This document shows, one piece after another, positions 22,749-35,328 of a stretch of DNA of 64,000 bases. This DNA is from Polysphondylium violaceum. Lineage: Eukaryota; Evosea; Eumycetozoa; Dictyosteliales; Dictyosteliaceae. Where the stretch lies: positions 21,637 to 85,636 of the forward strand of contig AJWJ01000029.1 of assembly GCA_000277445.1 (NCBI GenBank), in the 5' to 3' direction. Position 1 is the stretch's first letter. Each line of letters starts with the position of its first letter. The notes under the pieces were generated by a model that was not told where the DNA came from, made no database searches, and saw only the letters and a program-made list of their open reading frames with translations. The translations under genes were made by a program, and so were the position numbers.

Positions 22749-25347
22749 ATGAGTAATAAGACTACTACTACCACTACTACCACGACAGCAAATATATCAC
22801 CATCAAAATTATCGAGTTCACCATCACCTACCTTTAAAAACATACCAAACAGTCTTCATCATCAGCATCTCAGAGATACAATGCACATCGATAGCGAGGA
22901 AGAAACATTTAGTAGCACAACTAGCTTTGATAGCGACGAAGAGAAGCCAGATGATAAATTTAAACAGATGAGGCTCAGAAAGAATGACAGTATCTCGAGA
23001 TTTAGATCAAAGAACCTAGTCAAAGGATTCAACCAAAGAAATAAAGGGACTGACGATAACACTTCAAACGATGTAGACGACGACGAAGAGGAAGAAGAAG
23101 AAGAAGAGTATAGTAGAAACTCTAAACAAATCAATGAACACCAACTCACTCCTCCCCCTGTACGATTATCAGAGACTGCATCAAATATGATGAGTACTCA
23201 TTCACCAAACGGCGATTCATCATCCTCTTCCACACCCTCACCCATACTATCATCCTATCACGGCACACCACCACCTACACCACCACTATCGGCAGCATCA
23301 ACAGCCAACAACGCATCCACAACCACTACTACAACGACAACAACAACCTCATCAACTACACCAACAACCAATACATGTAATAATAGCAATGCATCTGTAC
23401 CATCTATTGTTGTTCCACCATCAAGTATTCAAGAGAATAACAAGAAAAACAATAAACAAATTATAGATTCCGACGATGAAGAGTTTGGCTACGACGATAA
23501 TATAAAGTTTTGTCTTGTTAGAAAAAGAAGTCCTAGTGCAGATCTCTTAAAACCAATTAATAATCCAATACCAAAAAGACCAGTTCTTCAAGTTGATCCA
23601 TCACAAGAGTTGATTTATATTTCATTGATCGCCTTGCGTACCTCTCTTAGAATTGGTTCTGAACCCGTTAGTATTTTAACTCAAAGTCAATTTGAACATG
23701 TAAAAAAATATAAAGTTTCAATGTATGTATATCTAGTATAGCTTTATAAATCTATTTCTATAGAGATATTAACTCTCCATTTCATAGTTCTGAAAAAAGA
23801 TCAGTTATCAAAGATTTTTCTCCAAATGTTTTTAATATTTTAAGAAACAGATTAAATATAGATCAAACAGAATTCCTTGTATGTTTTTACTATTATTACA
23901 TTGTACACAATTATATAGATTATAGATTATTAATATAATAACAATATATAGAAATCTTGGTCATCTTTTTTAACAAATGATGAAAAGAAAAAATCAATCT
24001 CTTCCGATAATTTTACTATCTATTCTACTGATAAAAAATATATTATGAAAACAATTTCAAAATCAGATTCTGTTAAATTTAGAAAATTATTACCACACTA
24101 TTATAATGTTTGTATTATTATTATTATCCCTATACTACATCTTATCAATATATATATTAATATCTCATCATCTATTAGTATATAATTTATAATCCAAATT
24201 CATATTTAGAAAAGTATTTAGGATTATTTAGAGTTGGTAATAAATCAAGTCATAGTTATGTTGTAATTTTAGTTAATGTACAATGTCATTGTAATAATAG
24301 TAATGAATCCTTTCTTTATGTATGTATTATTGGTTATTATTGCTATTATGATTATTATAAATATTAATTTCCTCTATAGAATGGACTAGCTAAAGAACCA
24401 ATTAAAACTGTTAATAGAAATAACAGTACTCATAATGTTAATAATAGTCACTCGAATCAAAAACAACAGCAACAACAACAACAACAACAACAAAAGAAAA
24501 TTAAATCAATTAATATTGAAAAAAATATTAAAGCAAATATATTTAGACAAATTGAAAAAGATACTACAGTATGTATAGATAGATGGATAATAGATATTTA
24601 TAAATATAGTAGGAGTAATATACTAATACAGTATAATAGTTTTTATGTAGTCAAGAAATTGCAGATTATAGCCTTATTGTAAATTGTGGACAAGTCAAAA
24701 AAGAAACATTGGCAAATGAAAGTAATTTATTAAATAGTGTAGATTTTAATCTTTCAATTTCAACTAGTACATCACCAAATGGATCAGACGTTGGTTCACC
24801 AAGATATCATTCAGAGCCAATTAAATTAATTCCCAGACTTTTATACTTTATTGAAGATGTAGAAAACGTAACAAAATCAAATAATCTTAAAATATCAAAA
24901 TCATTAAAGAAATCATTTTCAACTCTTCCCAGATCATGGTCTCTTGAAGATATTCGTGAGGATGCTTCATCTGTTAGTTCCTCCTCACCCAATCAATCTC
25001 CAAAACTAATTCACTCGAATCCAAATATTCCAAACAGTAGACCATCATCACCCATTAGTCATGGTGCTTCTTTTAATAATAATTATAATAACAGTAATAA
25101 CAATAACACTGGAAACAATAACTTTGGAATGAGATATCAAGGCGGTCATTTATCACAAGGTGCGGAATCTTCTGATAATCACCATGAAATCTATTTTATT
25201 GGTATTGTTGATTTTGTCTCTTCTTCTCAAAAAGTTAAAGATAACAAAAAGAAAATCACTAGTATTGCAAAGATTCCTCAATCCATTGGTGCAAACTCTA
25301 ATCAATATTTGAAAAGATTTTTAGTAAATATTAAAGAAATATTTTAA
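22749..25347 (+). CDS. phosphatidylinositol phosphate kinase (PIPK)
   Basis: Six exons: 22749-23722, 23764-23878, 23952-24107, 24179-24319, 24380-24568 and 24640-25347, 760 residues. About 300 N-terminal residues are disordered (Thr, Ser, Pro and acidic runs). The kinase core follows: KDFSPNVFNILRNRLNIDQTEF, the ATP-binding lysine segment KKYIMKTISKSD, LPHYYN then NPNSYLEKYLGLFRVG, FRQIEKDTTFLCSQEIADYSL (DYSL catalytic motif) and IYFIGIVDF as the metal-binding segment, then the C-terminal QYLKRFL. Two splice sites needed the family pattern: acceptors at 24178 and 24639 restore NPNS and FLCSQ. A Ser/Asn-rich insert of about 100 residues lies between DYSL and the metal-binding strand. Type I or type II specificity is not decided. 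Confidence 0.9.
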
Positions 25348-25611
25348 GGTAATAATAATAATTGATTTTATATTACAAAGATGTAATAATGAATAAAATA
25401 AAATAGTTAGTTTCAAAAGCAGATAAACAAAATAATTATATTCTTTCTTGATATGTAAAAATATTTATAGTTCTTAGACATTATTTTTGTTCCAAATTTT
25501 TACGACAGGAAATCCAGATAAATTAGATTTATCATCTTAAATTTAACAATGTATACTTCAATGTTTAACTATCCTTTTCTATTTAAATTTTTTCTTTTAT
25601 TAATTAGTTGA

Positions 25612-27217
25612 TTAATGGGTTGGTGAGCAGCAAGATAATAACGTTTTAAGTTGGGTTTGTATAATATCATTGGTTTGTTGAAGTAAGGCATTTCTATTTG
25701 TTAATAATTCCTTGCTATTCTTTAATCTTGAGGTATCTTCCATCAATTGAGTCAAAGTACTAGTTGCTTTGGCTCCTAAAGTCTCAAGCTCAGAAACTTC
25801 TTTACGTAATTTTTTATTTTCATTAATTAATATTTCTCTTTCTCTTTCCATTCTTTCTATTCTATTAACTATTTTTAAATAAAAATAATATATTAATATT
25901 AATGTCTGTTTTAATCAAGAAATAGACTATGTTCTAATTACCTAAACTTCTAATTCCAAATGATATACTTTGATTTGAAGTATGATTTGAAAGATTTTCA
26001 TCATTTTGGAAATCAACAGGAGATCTTTTTCTTTTGTTATCAATATCATTTGTATCATTGATCATATTAAAGTTTGAAGAGGAAGTGATATTATTTGGAA
26101 ACATATGATTTGAATTTGATTGATTTAAATTGTTTGGGAAAAGAGATGAATTTATATTGTATTGTAAATTACTGCTACCAGGAGCACCTTTGTTGCCCAA
26201 AAACATTTGTTGTTGTTGAAGCTGTTGCTGTTGGATTCTTTTTTCCTCAACAGTGGGGTTTCTTTTTCTCCCTCTATTGGAGGTGGTTGTAGTGGTGGTG
26301 GTTGTTGAAGTTTGTTGTTGGAGAGGGGTTTGAGGTTGTTGTTGAGGAGCTTGTTGAGATGGACTTGAGTTTTTATTATTTAAAGTTTGTAGTTGTGGTT
26401 GACTTTTGGAAAGTAATTGTTGCTGTTGTTGATTGTTTTGTTGAATATTTTGTAATTTGCTGGCAAGATAGAGTTGTTCACTCTCAATATTTGTAAAGTT
26501 GGAGCTACCACTGCTGCTACTAAGTTTACTAAATACCATAGAGTTTGAACTAGAGGATTTATCAGTAATCATTGGATCAGAATCTTCATGGTCAATTTCT
26601 AACGCATCCTCATCATTTCTATTTTGTTGTTGTGAGAATGGTGGTTGTGAGTCATTTACAATATTGTTGGTATTGCTGTTGTTTAAAGATGATGAAGATG
26701 ATTTCAAAGAGTTTTTAATGACAACAAAATTTTCAATTGGGGATTCTGATCTTGGTTGCTCCATTGGTGGTTTTGCTGAACTATTAACAAATTTAATAGG
26801 TGGTTTAGAAGATGAGGAAGAGGAAGTATTTTCACTGCTATTACTATTTGACAAATTTATAATAACACTTTTAACCAGATCAATAGTTTCATCTCTATCT
26901 TTTTCTTCCATTTTTTGATCATTTTTAGAATCAATTGTACAAACATCTACATCCAATGATTCTTCATTGGCCTTTTTATCATTATTATTATTTCCTTGAT
27001 TTTCTTTTTCATTTTCTTCTTTATTTTCTTTTACAATTTCCTTATTTTGCTGTTGTTGTTGAACTTCTTCTTGATTGGATGGTTTGTCAGCACCTGATGT
27101 TTCTTTTTGTTGTTGATCATCTTTTTTATCATCCTCATCAACTATTTGATCAACAACCATTTTCTTTTCCTCATTTTCTGGTGAATTTTTTTTAGCATTA
27201 TCAACGTCCATCATCAT
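25612..27217 (-). CDS. Gln/Asn-rich protein with C-terminal coiled coil, unknown
   Basis: Two exons, 27217-25942 and 25868-25612, about 510 residues. Most of the protein is low complexity (Asn, Gln, Ser, Lys, Glu), with a basic patch NRGRKRNPTVEEKR and a second, KRKRSP, that could act as nuclear localisation signals. The C-terminal 85 residues predict a coiled coil (NRIERMEREREILINENKK onward, leucines at heptad spacing), ending with a Cys-Cys pair in LLSCCSPTH. The basic patch is not directly next to the heptads, so a classical bZIP is not supported. A nuclear regulatory protein is a guess. Confidence 0.7.
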
Positions 27218-27704
27218 TGTGGCAAAAAATATTTATAAAAATACAAATATATAAATTCTAAAGAGTTGTGTGTGTATGAAGAGAAAGAGAGAAGGAGATA
27301 AACAAATACAAATACAAAAAATGAATAAATTAAATGAGATACACAAAAGTAGAAAAGAGAAGAAGAAAAAAAATTTGTAAAATAAACACACCAAAATTAA
27401 TTAAAAAAACACCTTCTTTTTGTTTGTTGTTGTTGTGTGTGTGATGTGTGGTGTGCAAACATTTGATTATTTATTTTATGCACCCCCTCTTGCATTTTGC
27501 ATCACATGTTTTTTGTTTTATTTTACTTTTTTCAAAAAATGTTACTCACCATTGGGGGAGGCAAACAAACAATCAAAGAGTAAAAAAATTGTAAAATTTA
27601 TTATTTGAATTGGAGGGGTAAAGTGATAGTAGCACTCGATTACCGTTAATATCACTATCATTCTTTTATCTCTAGTGTTATAATAATATGACAATAATAA
27701 ATAT
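27218..27704. promoter_or_regulatory. promoter of coiled-coil gene and 3' end of RasGAP gene
   Basis: Both flanking genes are on the - strand, so this 487-bp gap holds the 3' processing region of the RasGAP/LRR gene and the promoter of the coiled-coil gene. It is purine-rich near 27270-27380 (AGAGAAGGAG type) and otherwise unremarkable. Confidence 0.5.
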
Positions 27705-30700
27705 TTATAAGGCTTGGTTTCTGGATAAATAGGTTTCAATTTTGAATAAAAGGGAACGGAGTTTTTTCTGTTCGAGCTCGGTTGTGCCGTTGTATTTGTA
27801 GACTTCGGTGATGTCGTAGATGGAGATGGGCATTTCCTTGATGGTGTAGTTTTGTTTTAGCGAGTTTTTAATGTTGGCGTAGCCGAGTGTGCCGACGTTG
27901 TTGTGGTCGTAGATGATGGTGGAGAGGGATTTGTTTTGGTAGATGGCTTTGGCAAGTGCTGCGGCACCGAGATTGCCCATGAGGTGGTTGGAGATATCGA
28001 GCTTTTTGAGCGAATGCGTGGTGCCCAGAGAGAGGAGGAAGGGGGTGATGTCACGAGAGAGCTGTTGGTTGGTTTTGGCGCCGCCGCGCATGTAGAGTGT
28101 CTGGATAGCAGTGCTTGAGTTGACATAGTTGGAGAGTGCGAGAATGGCCTTGCTTCGCTGTGCCCCGCTGCTGCCTCTAAAGCAGCCGTTGAGCACCAAC
28201 TTGGTGATGTTTTGGTTGCCGTAGAGGGCACGGGCAAGCTCCTTGACACCGCCGTCGGTGAGGTCGTTTTCGGTGAGGTCGATGACCTTGATGTGGTTGA
28301 ATGCTGCGCACGAGATGAGGCCGGTGACGGCAATTCTGGTGAGCATGTTTTCGCCAATCTTGAGCTGGTCGAGGGTGATGGATTTCTGTGAGAGGTAGGC
28401 AACCATTTGCTTGACAGTGTCTGAGGCAATCATAGTCTTGTCGAGATTGACGCAACGGAGGCGCTCAAAGTGCACCAACACGTTGGTGCCGAGATACAGG
28501 GTCTCCTCTTTGGTCTTGAACACGTTTTTCGAGAGATCCAGGCTCTCCAATGCAGACTTGGTGCCGGCTTCCACTACAAAGCTTTTGAGCTTGAGGAGGG
28601 TGTCTGAGAGATTGAGTACTCTGAGCTTGGCGCCCTCGTTTGATAACCATCGCGAGAGATCCAACACTCCCTCGCCGAGTTTGTTTCCTGCGAGATTGAG
28701 GGTCTCAAGATTTGGGAATGAACCTCTTTTGAGGGCGTCAACAAAGAGTTTTATCGAGGTGGCTGTGATGCCAATGCTCGAGACGTTGAGTGCAACCAAG
28801 GAGGATGTGTTGCCATACTGAAGGTAAGAAATAAACGAGGCGAGGGCCTTTTCGTCAAATGCGTTGTGGGATACATCCAAATGAGTGAGAGTGAGTTGCT
28901 TTTGGTTTTGAATGACATCAAAGAGCGTGGTCATGGACTCTCTGGGCATCGAGAGCGAGGAGAGGACGAGACGGTGTATGGTGGTGTTGGAAGACAGCAT
29001 CAAGGCAATCTCTTGCACGAGTTCCTTGGACTCGACTTTATAGCTCTTGATGATAAACTCCTCAAAGAACCAATCGTAACGGAGAGAGTGGATCAATGGG
29101 ATCAGCTCCTGGTTGGTGGGACACTCTCTTGTGTGTTTGGTGAACACCTTGAGATTGAATGCCTTTTGGTTGGGATTAGAGAATGCGTTTTCGAGGTACC
29201 AGGCAATGGTCTGTTTGATGGCGATTTGGTAGTATGAGCAGAGAGCCTTGTAGGCACTGACCATGGAGCTTGTTGGTGTGTGGTCGGGTGGCGAGATGGC
29301 CTCGAGACGCGATGGGGGACTGATCTTGAGCTTCATCTTGAGCTGGTAGGGCCAGTTGTTGAGCGAATATTCATAGATACGACGGATGCATGTAATGATA
29401 TGGTCGCACTCCTCGGTGGTGGCGTGCACACGGAATGCTTTGAATAGCAATTCAAACTGCTGGTTGTTGGGCGAGCTGATCTCCAAGAGATCCAGTATGT
29501 GGCCGTCTCGGCCAAGCTTGCCGTTCATCTTGAATGTTACGATACGAAAAGTGCCAATCACGAGGATACGTTTAACAAATCCGCGCTTTCCATTCTTTTG
29601 CACGTAGCCCACATAGCCAATCTCTTCGTTCTTGGCGTCCATGTACGACTTGATGGCCTTGGTTTCGGCGGGTGTGAGGAATTGGTAGTTGGTACGATAA
29701 GTGTAGTCGGGTATGTTATCCATGAGCTTTTGAAACTCTGCACCGGCCTCCATCGACGAGTACATCTGGCAGATCATCTGCTTGTGCTGACAGAGGATTG
29801 AGTGGAGCACGTGGAGCTGGCTCATGGGTGCCTCGTTGGAGTACTGGTAGCTCGAGGTTGAGAATCTGGCCGAAAGCACATTCTTAAAGTACTGGTTCTC
29901 CTTGAATATGGCCTTGAGCTGCTGCTTTAGCGGTGCAAAGAGCTCAATCTCTTTGTAGTCCCAATTGAAGCCTGTCAAACTGTACGACAAGACCTTGGCC
30001 AAAATGGTAAGGTTGTCGAGTGAACGCGAGCTCTTGTGCACCTGAGGTGGAATGATATTGTACAGTTCAGGTGTCATCAAGGCGGGCGCAAAAAACTTGT
30101 TGATCAAGAAATTGGAGATGCCCTGGCTGTTGTCGTCTTGTGGCCAAATCTCGTGGAAAAACATAGACAACACCTTGATGTTGACGGGCAACTTGTCCAC
30201 GGCGTCTTGGCTCGTGATAAGGTCTGCAAACTTTTTCGACCACATGACAAGGTTGCCAAAGTTGTTGGTTTGGCTGGGATTGTTTAAATCATTTTGGAAA
30301 TTTAATGCCTTGTCTTGAATCAACTGCAACACGGCTGGTCTGATGATGTCCTTCATATATTGTTGTCCAATCTTTTCAAGATAAAACGAAATCAACAATG
30401 AAGAGATGGAATAGTTTCTATTCAAGTTATTGGGATCCTCTTTCACATCTGAATTTATAAAATATCTAATCACTCTAAGTGCATTATTTGTACCAATGGA
30501 AAATGTAATGATCAATTTACACAATGATTGATATTCATCCTTTTCAATAAACTTGAATAATTCTTTTAATATACTATTATAATGATGATGTTATTAATAA
30601 TGAATCGATGTCAATCCAATCTGTGTATGTATATATTTACTCTATTTGATTGTGGACTATATGCTTGAATATTGAATCTATAATGACAGAGTCTTTGGTC

Positions 30701-30894
30701 GAGTATAATAGAGATTGTTGTTTTTCAATTTGTCTTTGCTTAATTTCCTCTTCGGTCAGGATTGCTCCAGGCAAGAGAGATAAATCTGTGGGTGGCTTAT
30801 ATATAATCACTGTGTTTGAAGTACCCTTGACAGAGTTTTCAGCAGACACCATAGCATTGTATGCTGGTGATGTGGTTGATAGTTCCAATTTCAT
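27705..30894 (-). CDS. RasGAP-like, PH-like and leucine-rich repeat protein
   Basis: Two exons, 30894-30641 and 30573-27705, 1040 residues. The N-terminal third resembles a RasGAP fold: NRNYSISSLLISFYLEKIGQ in the arginine-finger region, then SNFLINKFFAPALMTPELYN corresponding to the FLRFFCPA motif. The middle (about residues 400-520) is PH-like, with RGFVKRILVIGTFRIVTFK and a helix ending CDHIITCIRRIYEYS. From about residue 570 come at least eight leucine-rich repeats (LTHLDVSHNAF, LETLNLAGNKLGEG, LRVLNLSDTLL, LESLDLSKNVF, IKVIDLTENDL, LKKLDISNHL). PH followed by this LRR type recalls CARMIL proteins; the added RasGAP-like part suggests a link between Ras signalling and actin or membrane (inference). 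Exon 2 is far more G+C-rich than its surroundings. Confidence 0.75.
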
Positions 30895-31378
30895 TCTATC
30901 CTAATATACACTGCGAGCTATCCACGCACTACTATCTGTATATGCAATATATCGACAGATAATGGATTGAGTGGAATGTAAAAAAATAGTAAAAAAAAAA
31001 TCCACTTGAAGTGGGTGGGGGTGGAAAAGTAATCAAAAAAAAAAAATCTTTTTTTTTCAACAAGTATTTGAATCATATGAATGACTCTGACAGACTCAAG
31101 ATACTCTATTGGATGGATCCATCCAGATTTAAAACTTAATCTGATTGAAAATGATAATGAGAGTAATTTTTATTTTTGCAAAAATAATTAAATTAAAAAA
31201 ATTAAAAAAAAAAAAAAAAAAAAAACTTTCGGCTTTTTTTTTTTTTTCTAAAAACGAGTGATTCTTTTTTTTTAGAAAATAATAAAGGATTGAGATTATC
31301 TCTCTTGTATATAATTAAACACAACACCAATCCCTCATTCACCACACATTCATACATACACACATATATACACACACA
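30895..31378. promoter_or_regulatory. divergent promoter region with A/T hairpin
   Basis: Between the RasGAP/LRR gene (-) and rrp15 (+). It contains a G-rich patch (GTGGGTGGGGGTGG) near 31010 and an oligo-A tract facing an oligo-T tract around a CTTTCGGC loop at about 31204-31247. Confidence 0.5.
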
Positions 31379-32151
31379 ATGGAAAAACAACTTCCAGTCG
31401 TCAGTTTTGAATCCAAGGGTGATTCAAAGAAATATCGTGATAAAAAGAGAAAAGAAAGAAAGATAAAGAAAGAAAAGGGTATTAAAGTTGCTAAAATTGT
31501 AAAAAAAGAATATAATAGTGATAGTGAACACGAAGACGACAGTGACAGCGATGTCGAGCAAGAACAACCACAACCAATCAAAAAGACAAAACCAACCCCA
31601 TCAACATCAGTAAAAGTTGACGATTTCTCTAGTAAATTGGGATCTATTTTAGGTCAAAACAATAATAAATCCAAAGCAGCACCAATCCTTAGAAAATCAT
31701 CCAAACTCACTGACGAACAATTCAAGAGACAAAAAGATTTAAAAAAAGCAAACAAAGAGAAACAACTTGAAAACCATTTATTAACCTCCAAAGACTATAA
31801 ACCCATTGAAACTCTATTGACACCTGAAGAAAGAGAGTTGTCAAAGATTGCCAAAAAGGGTGTCATCAAGTTATTCAATGCAGTCACTCAACATCAATCC
31901 ACTGGTTTAGCTGCCTCTGTTGATGAAAAATCAAAAAATGGTACATATATCTATATATCTCATCTCTCTCCCATTCATATAGCTAATAATGTAATATAAT
32001 GTATAATATAGTTTCAAAGAATCAATTTTTAGACACCTTAAAGAATAGTAGAGTAAAGAGTGAACATGATGACGAAGATGACGATGATGAAGAGGGTGGT
32101 CAAGACTTTTTAAATGACGATTATTTAATTAACAATCAAGATGATGAATAA
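31379..32151 (+). CDS. rrp15: ribosomal RNA processing protein Rrp15
   Basis: Nucleolar pre-60S assembly factor. Two exons, 31379-31940 and 32012-32151, 233 residues. The N-terminus is basic (KKYRDKKRKERKIKKEKG) then acidic. The family core is recognised by FSSKLGSILGQ, APILRKSSK and the highly characteristic IAKKGVIKLFNAVTQHQ; exon 2 supplies SKNQFLDTLKNS and an acidic tail. Length and order fit Rrp15p-domain proteins. Confidence 0.9.
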
Positions 32152-32566
32152 ATAACAAACAAAAAAACAAACAAATTATAATATCAATCATCATTATTTG
32201 ATCTCTTTATTTATTATGTGGTTGTGTGTACTTTTGGCATAGTTTTGTGAGGTGTAAATACACAAAGTTAAGATCTGTGTATGTGTGTGAATCTCATTAC
32301 AACAACTCTTTTATTTCAATGTGCGAATTTGTTGATTTCTATGTATGATAATAACAGATATCTATCTGATATTCATTAATTCCAATACAGTGTATCCACC
32401 AACTTAAAAACAAAGTTGGACAAAATACACACCACCCCTTCTTTTGCAGTTTTTAATATTTTTTTAAAATTTTTTTTTTTTAGAAGACAACTTTTTTTCA
32501 AGAAATTTTTTATATTCTTTTTTTTTCATTTTTTATTATAATTATTCATTTATAACTACGCACAAA
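32152..32566. promoter_or_regulatory. intergenic, upstream of E2 gene
   Basis: Contains the rrp15 3' end and, near 32450-32550, alternating A/T runs before the E2 start codon. Nothing else seen. Confidence 0.45.
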
Positions 32567-33433
32567 ATGAGTGGAGCTGCAACATTACTTCTTAAAAAAC
32601 AATTAGCAGGTACATATTTATATTAGTAGCGTGTATGATGGTATTAGTAAAGATAGCAACAGATTTTCAATTGGTACTTGATTTGATGGTTTTTGATCCT
32701 CTATCATATAGTAGTAGTGTTGGCTGTTATGCTATAGATAGAGATAAGAGATTATCGCAATCTATTGAACATAATCAAATACAATTAATCAAGTACAATG
32801 TCTTTTCAATCTAATCTATCAAATCTATCTATCGAGAAAGATCCTTTTTTATTTGTTTAATAGTACTAATACATATACTTTATATATACAGAATTAAATA
32901 AACATCCAGTTGAAGGATTTTCAGCAGGTTTATCAGATGATGGTAATTTTTTTGAATGGCAAATTATGATAGTAGGACCACCAGAGACTCCATATGAAGG
33001 TGGAATTTTTAATGCAACCCTTTCATTTACAGCAGAATATCCAGTTAAACCACCAAAGATGAAGTTCACCACAGAGATTTGGCATCCAAATGTTTATAAA
33101 GATGGTGTTGTTTGTATTTCTATTTTACACGAAGGTGAAGATATCTACGGATATGAAAAATCAAATGAAAGATGGTCACCAGTTCATACTGTAGAATCAA
33201 TTCTTGTATCAGTAATTTCTATGTTGTCAAGTCCAAATGATGAATCTCCTGCTAATATTGATGCTTCTGTATATATTATTATCATTATTACTATTATATG
33301 TGTATAATATTAAACATAATACTAACAACAATAACCTATTTATCTATATATATAGAATGAATGGAGAAAGGATAGAGAAGCATTCAACAAAAGAGTAAAG
33401 AGACTCGCAAGAAAATCATTAGATTGTTTATAA
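32567..33433 (+). CDS. ube2g1: ubiquitin-conjugating enzyme E2, UBE2G1/Ubc7 type
   Basis: Three exons, 32567-32609, 32892-33268 and 33356-33433, about 165 residues. Intron 1 is long for the window (282 nt). The sequence tracks UBE2G1 closely: LLKKQLAELNKHPVEGFSAG, YPVKPPKMKFTTEIWHPN, catalytic Cys at about residue 89 in DGVVCISILHEGED, then the acidic loop insertion DIYGYEKSNERWSPVH that marks the Ubc7 class. Such E2s build K48 chains, often in ER-associated degradation. The C-terminus ends RVKRLARKSLDCL with no transmembrane anchor. Confidence 0.95.
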
Positions 33434-33588
33434 ACACAAATAAAACTGCAAATTAATCTACTATAATAAGAGATAGTAAAAAGAGATAGTGTATAGTTGG
33501 TTTTATTACAAAAAAGGTTTAATATAAACCCTTATTGGTTTATATTTATTTATTTATTTATATACATTTGTTTACAGTAGTAATACAG

Positions 33589-34542
33589 TTATAGTTCATC
33601 TCTTTTATTATTATTATTATTGTTATTTTTATTTGGAATATATCCATGACCACCTTGAATAGGTTTATTCAAGAATATTGAATCAATTGGACCATTACCT
33701 ATAGAGTTGGTTTCCAATAGTTGATCCTTTATATTGTTATTGGTATCATGATTATTGTTATTATTATTGTTTTCTTTGTTTTTGTAATGATGATGATCCA
33801 ATTTATTATCAAGCAAAGGTTTATTGAAATCTATTTCTAGATATTCATTTAATAATGATGGATTTTTAACTTTGGCAGAGGATGTGTATGTTGTCTCACC
33901 TGTTGTTCCTGTCTCTATACCAACTTTACCTTGAAATCCTTTACCACCACTTGTACTATCATCTAATAATGTTTTACAACAATAAGTAAAGGAAAGAGAA
34001 TACTCTAGTGTTAACAACAACCAATTCAATTACAAGTTATCATCATCACCACCATCATCATATACGAATCTATTATCTATCTCTTATCTATCATTGACAA
34101 CATCATAATATAACATCATCAATATCATCATACAATTATTAATATTGTTAATGTTGTTCTTATTATTTTAAGTACAACATCATACACAAGTGTGCTGTGT
34201 TTAGTAGTAGTAATAATAGATAAGAGATAGATAGATAAATAACAAAATAGTAGGGAAAAAGAATATGATGGGGGAGTGTGTAATGGGTGTTTAGGGTGAA
34301 ATCAAGTGAAGTGAGGTGAGGTGAAGTGAGGTGAATGTGTGGGCATTCATATTGTTGAAGTTGAATAGATATATACCTTTATTCAAAATATCAAACCTTA
34401 CAGTCTCACCAAAAGGGAAATAGCTATTAGGTGAGTGGGGGTTGATATTATCATTGTTATCATTTCCATGTAAGTTTGAACATGATGTTGATTTTATAGT
34501 AAATAAAAGCAATGTTACAATTAAAAGTGTTAATAATTTCAT
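33589..34542 (-). CDS. secretory-pathway protein with C-terminal KRDEL, unknown
   Basis: Two exons, 34542-34377 and 34004-33589, 193 residues. Exon 1 encodes a clear signal peptide (MKLLTLLIVTLLLFTIKSTSC). The joined frame reads GETVRFDILNKEYSLSFTYCC, which looks like beta-strands with a Cys pair, followed by a Gly/Thr segment (GGKGFQGKVGIETGTTGETT), an acidic/His/Asn-rich region and the terminal KRDEL. A signal peptide plus a KDEL-type ending indicates a soluble ER-lumen resident. No family recognised. The upstream open frame begins only at TTG, so the ATG at 34542 is the start. The 372-nt intron contains a GTGAG/GTGAA repeat. Confidence 0.78.
34305..34335. repeat. GTGAA/GTGAG short tandem repeat in an intron
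   Basis: Six or so alternating 5-bp units within the intron of the KRDEL protein gene, close to its 5' splice site. Confidence 0.75.
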
Positions 34543-35328
34543 CACCAACTTATCACACAATATATATATATATGAAAGAAGAGCAATACAATATCATATG
34601 TATATGTGTTGGTTGTTGCAAAAAAAGAGAGGGGGGGTTGTGTGGGTGATTGAGAAAAGAAATTCACCACCCCCCTTTTTACCTCCACAAATCATTGAAT
34701 TTGGCAAGAAATTTAGTACATTTAACCTCATAAAAAAAATTGAAAAAAAAAATACAAAAGGTGAGGTGTTTGAATAAATAAAAAGATTTATTGATCAATA
34801 TTTGACCCCCAAGCATTGCCATTTCGACTATATTGTGTGTGTGTTGTGTGATTTTGTGTGTTTAATTTAGAGTGTGCATCATCGTACTATAGTATTATAT
34901 TTTTAGACCATTTTATCATATTCACACATCATTTCCCCCTCCCCCCTCATTTCCAAAAGTGTGTTGTTTTTTTTTTTTATTATTTTATTCTATACAAACA
35001 GAATCAAAAAGGATCAAGTTTGTTGTTGTTGTAACAAAGCTGCAGCAAAGATTAAAATTAATAAATCCCAAAAAGGTAATTTAAAAAAATTTCCAAAAGA
35101 TTTTTAATTAAATTTAATTATTTTTTCTTTTTTTTTGGTTGAAAAAAATTGTATGGTATATAAATGAATTTATTTTATGTTGTTTAAATCTTAAATCTCA
35201 AAATTATTAACAACAATCAACTTTTATTCCAGATTTATATCATATTCTTTGTTTTAATATTTATTTAATACACTTTTTTTATTTGTGTTTTTTTTTTTTT
35301 GAATTAAAAATAAAGCAAGCCAAAGTAA
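34543..35328. promoter_or_regulatory. divergent region, KRDEL gene / protein kinase
   Basis: 786 bp. It has a G-run facing a C-run (GAGAGGGGGGGTTG near 34627, CCACCCCCCTTTTT near 34668), C-rich patches near 34930, and long T/A runs. The kinase leader may contain a 5' UTR intron, since AG preceded by T-rich sequence occurs near 35320; not shown. Confidence 0.45.

Noticed and set aside
25800-26340. bZIP transcription factor for the coiled-coil gene
   Set aside because: The basic patches are not contiguous with the leucine heptads as a bZIP requires.
28177-29607. Several frames of 60-190 codons antisense to or out of frame with the RasGAP/LRR gene
   Set aside because: They exist because the true exon is G+C-rich and lacks stops in other frames; residue content (Ser, Pro, Arg, His) is that of shadow frames.
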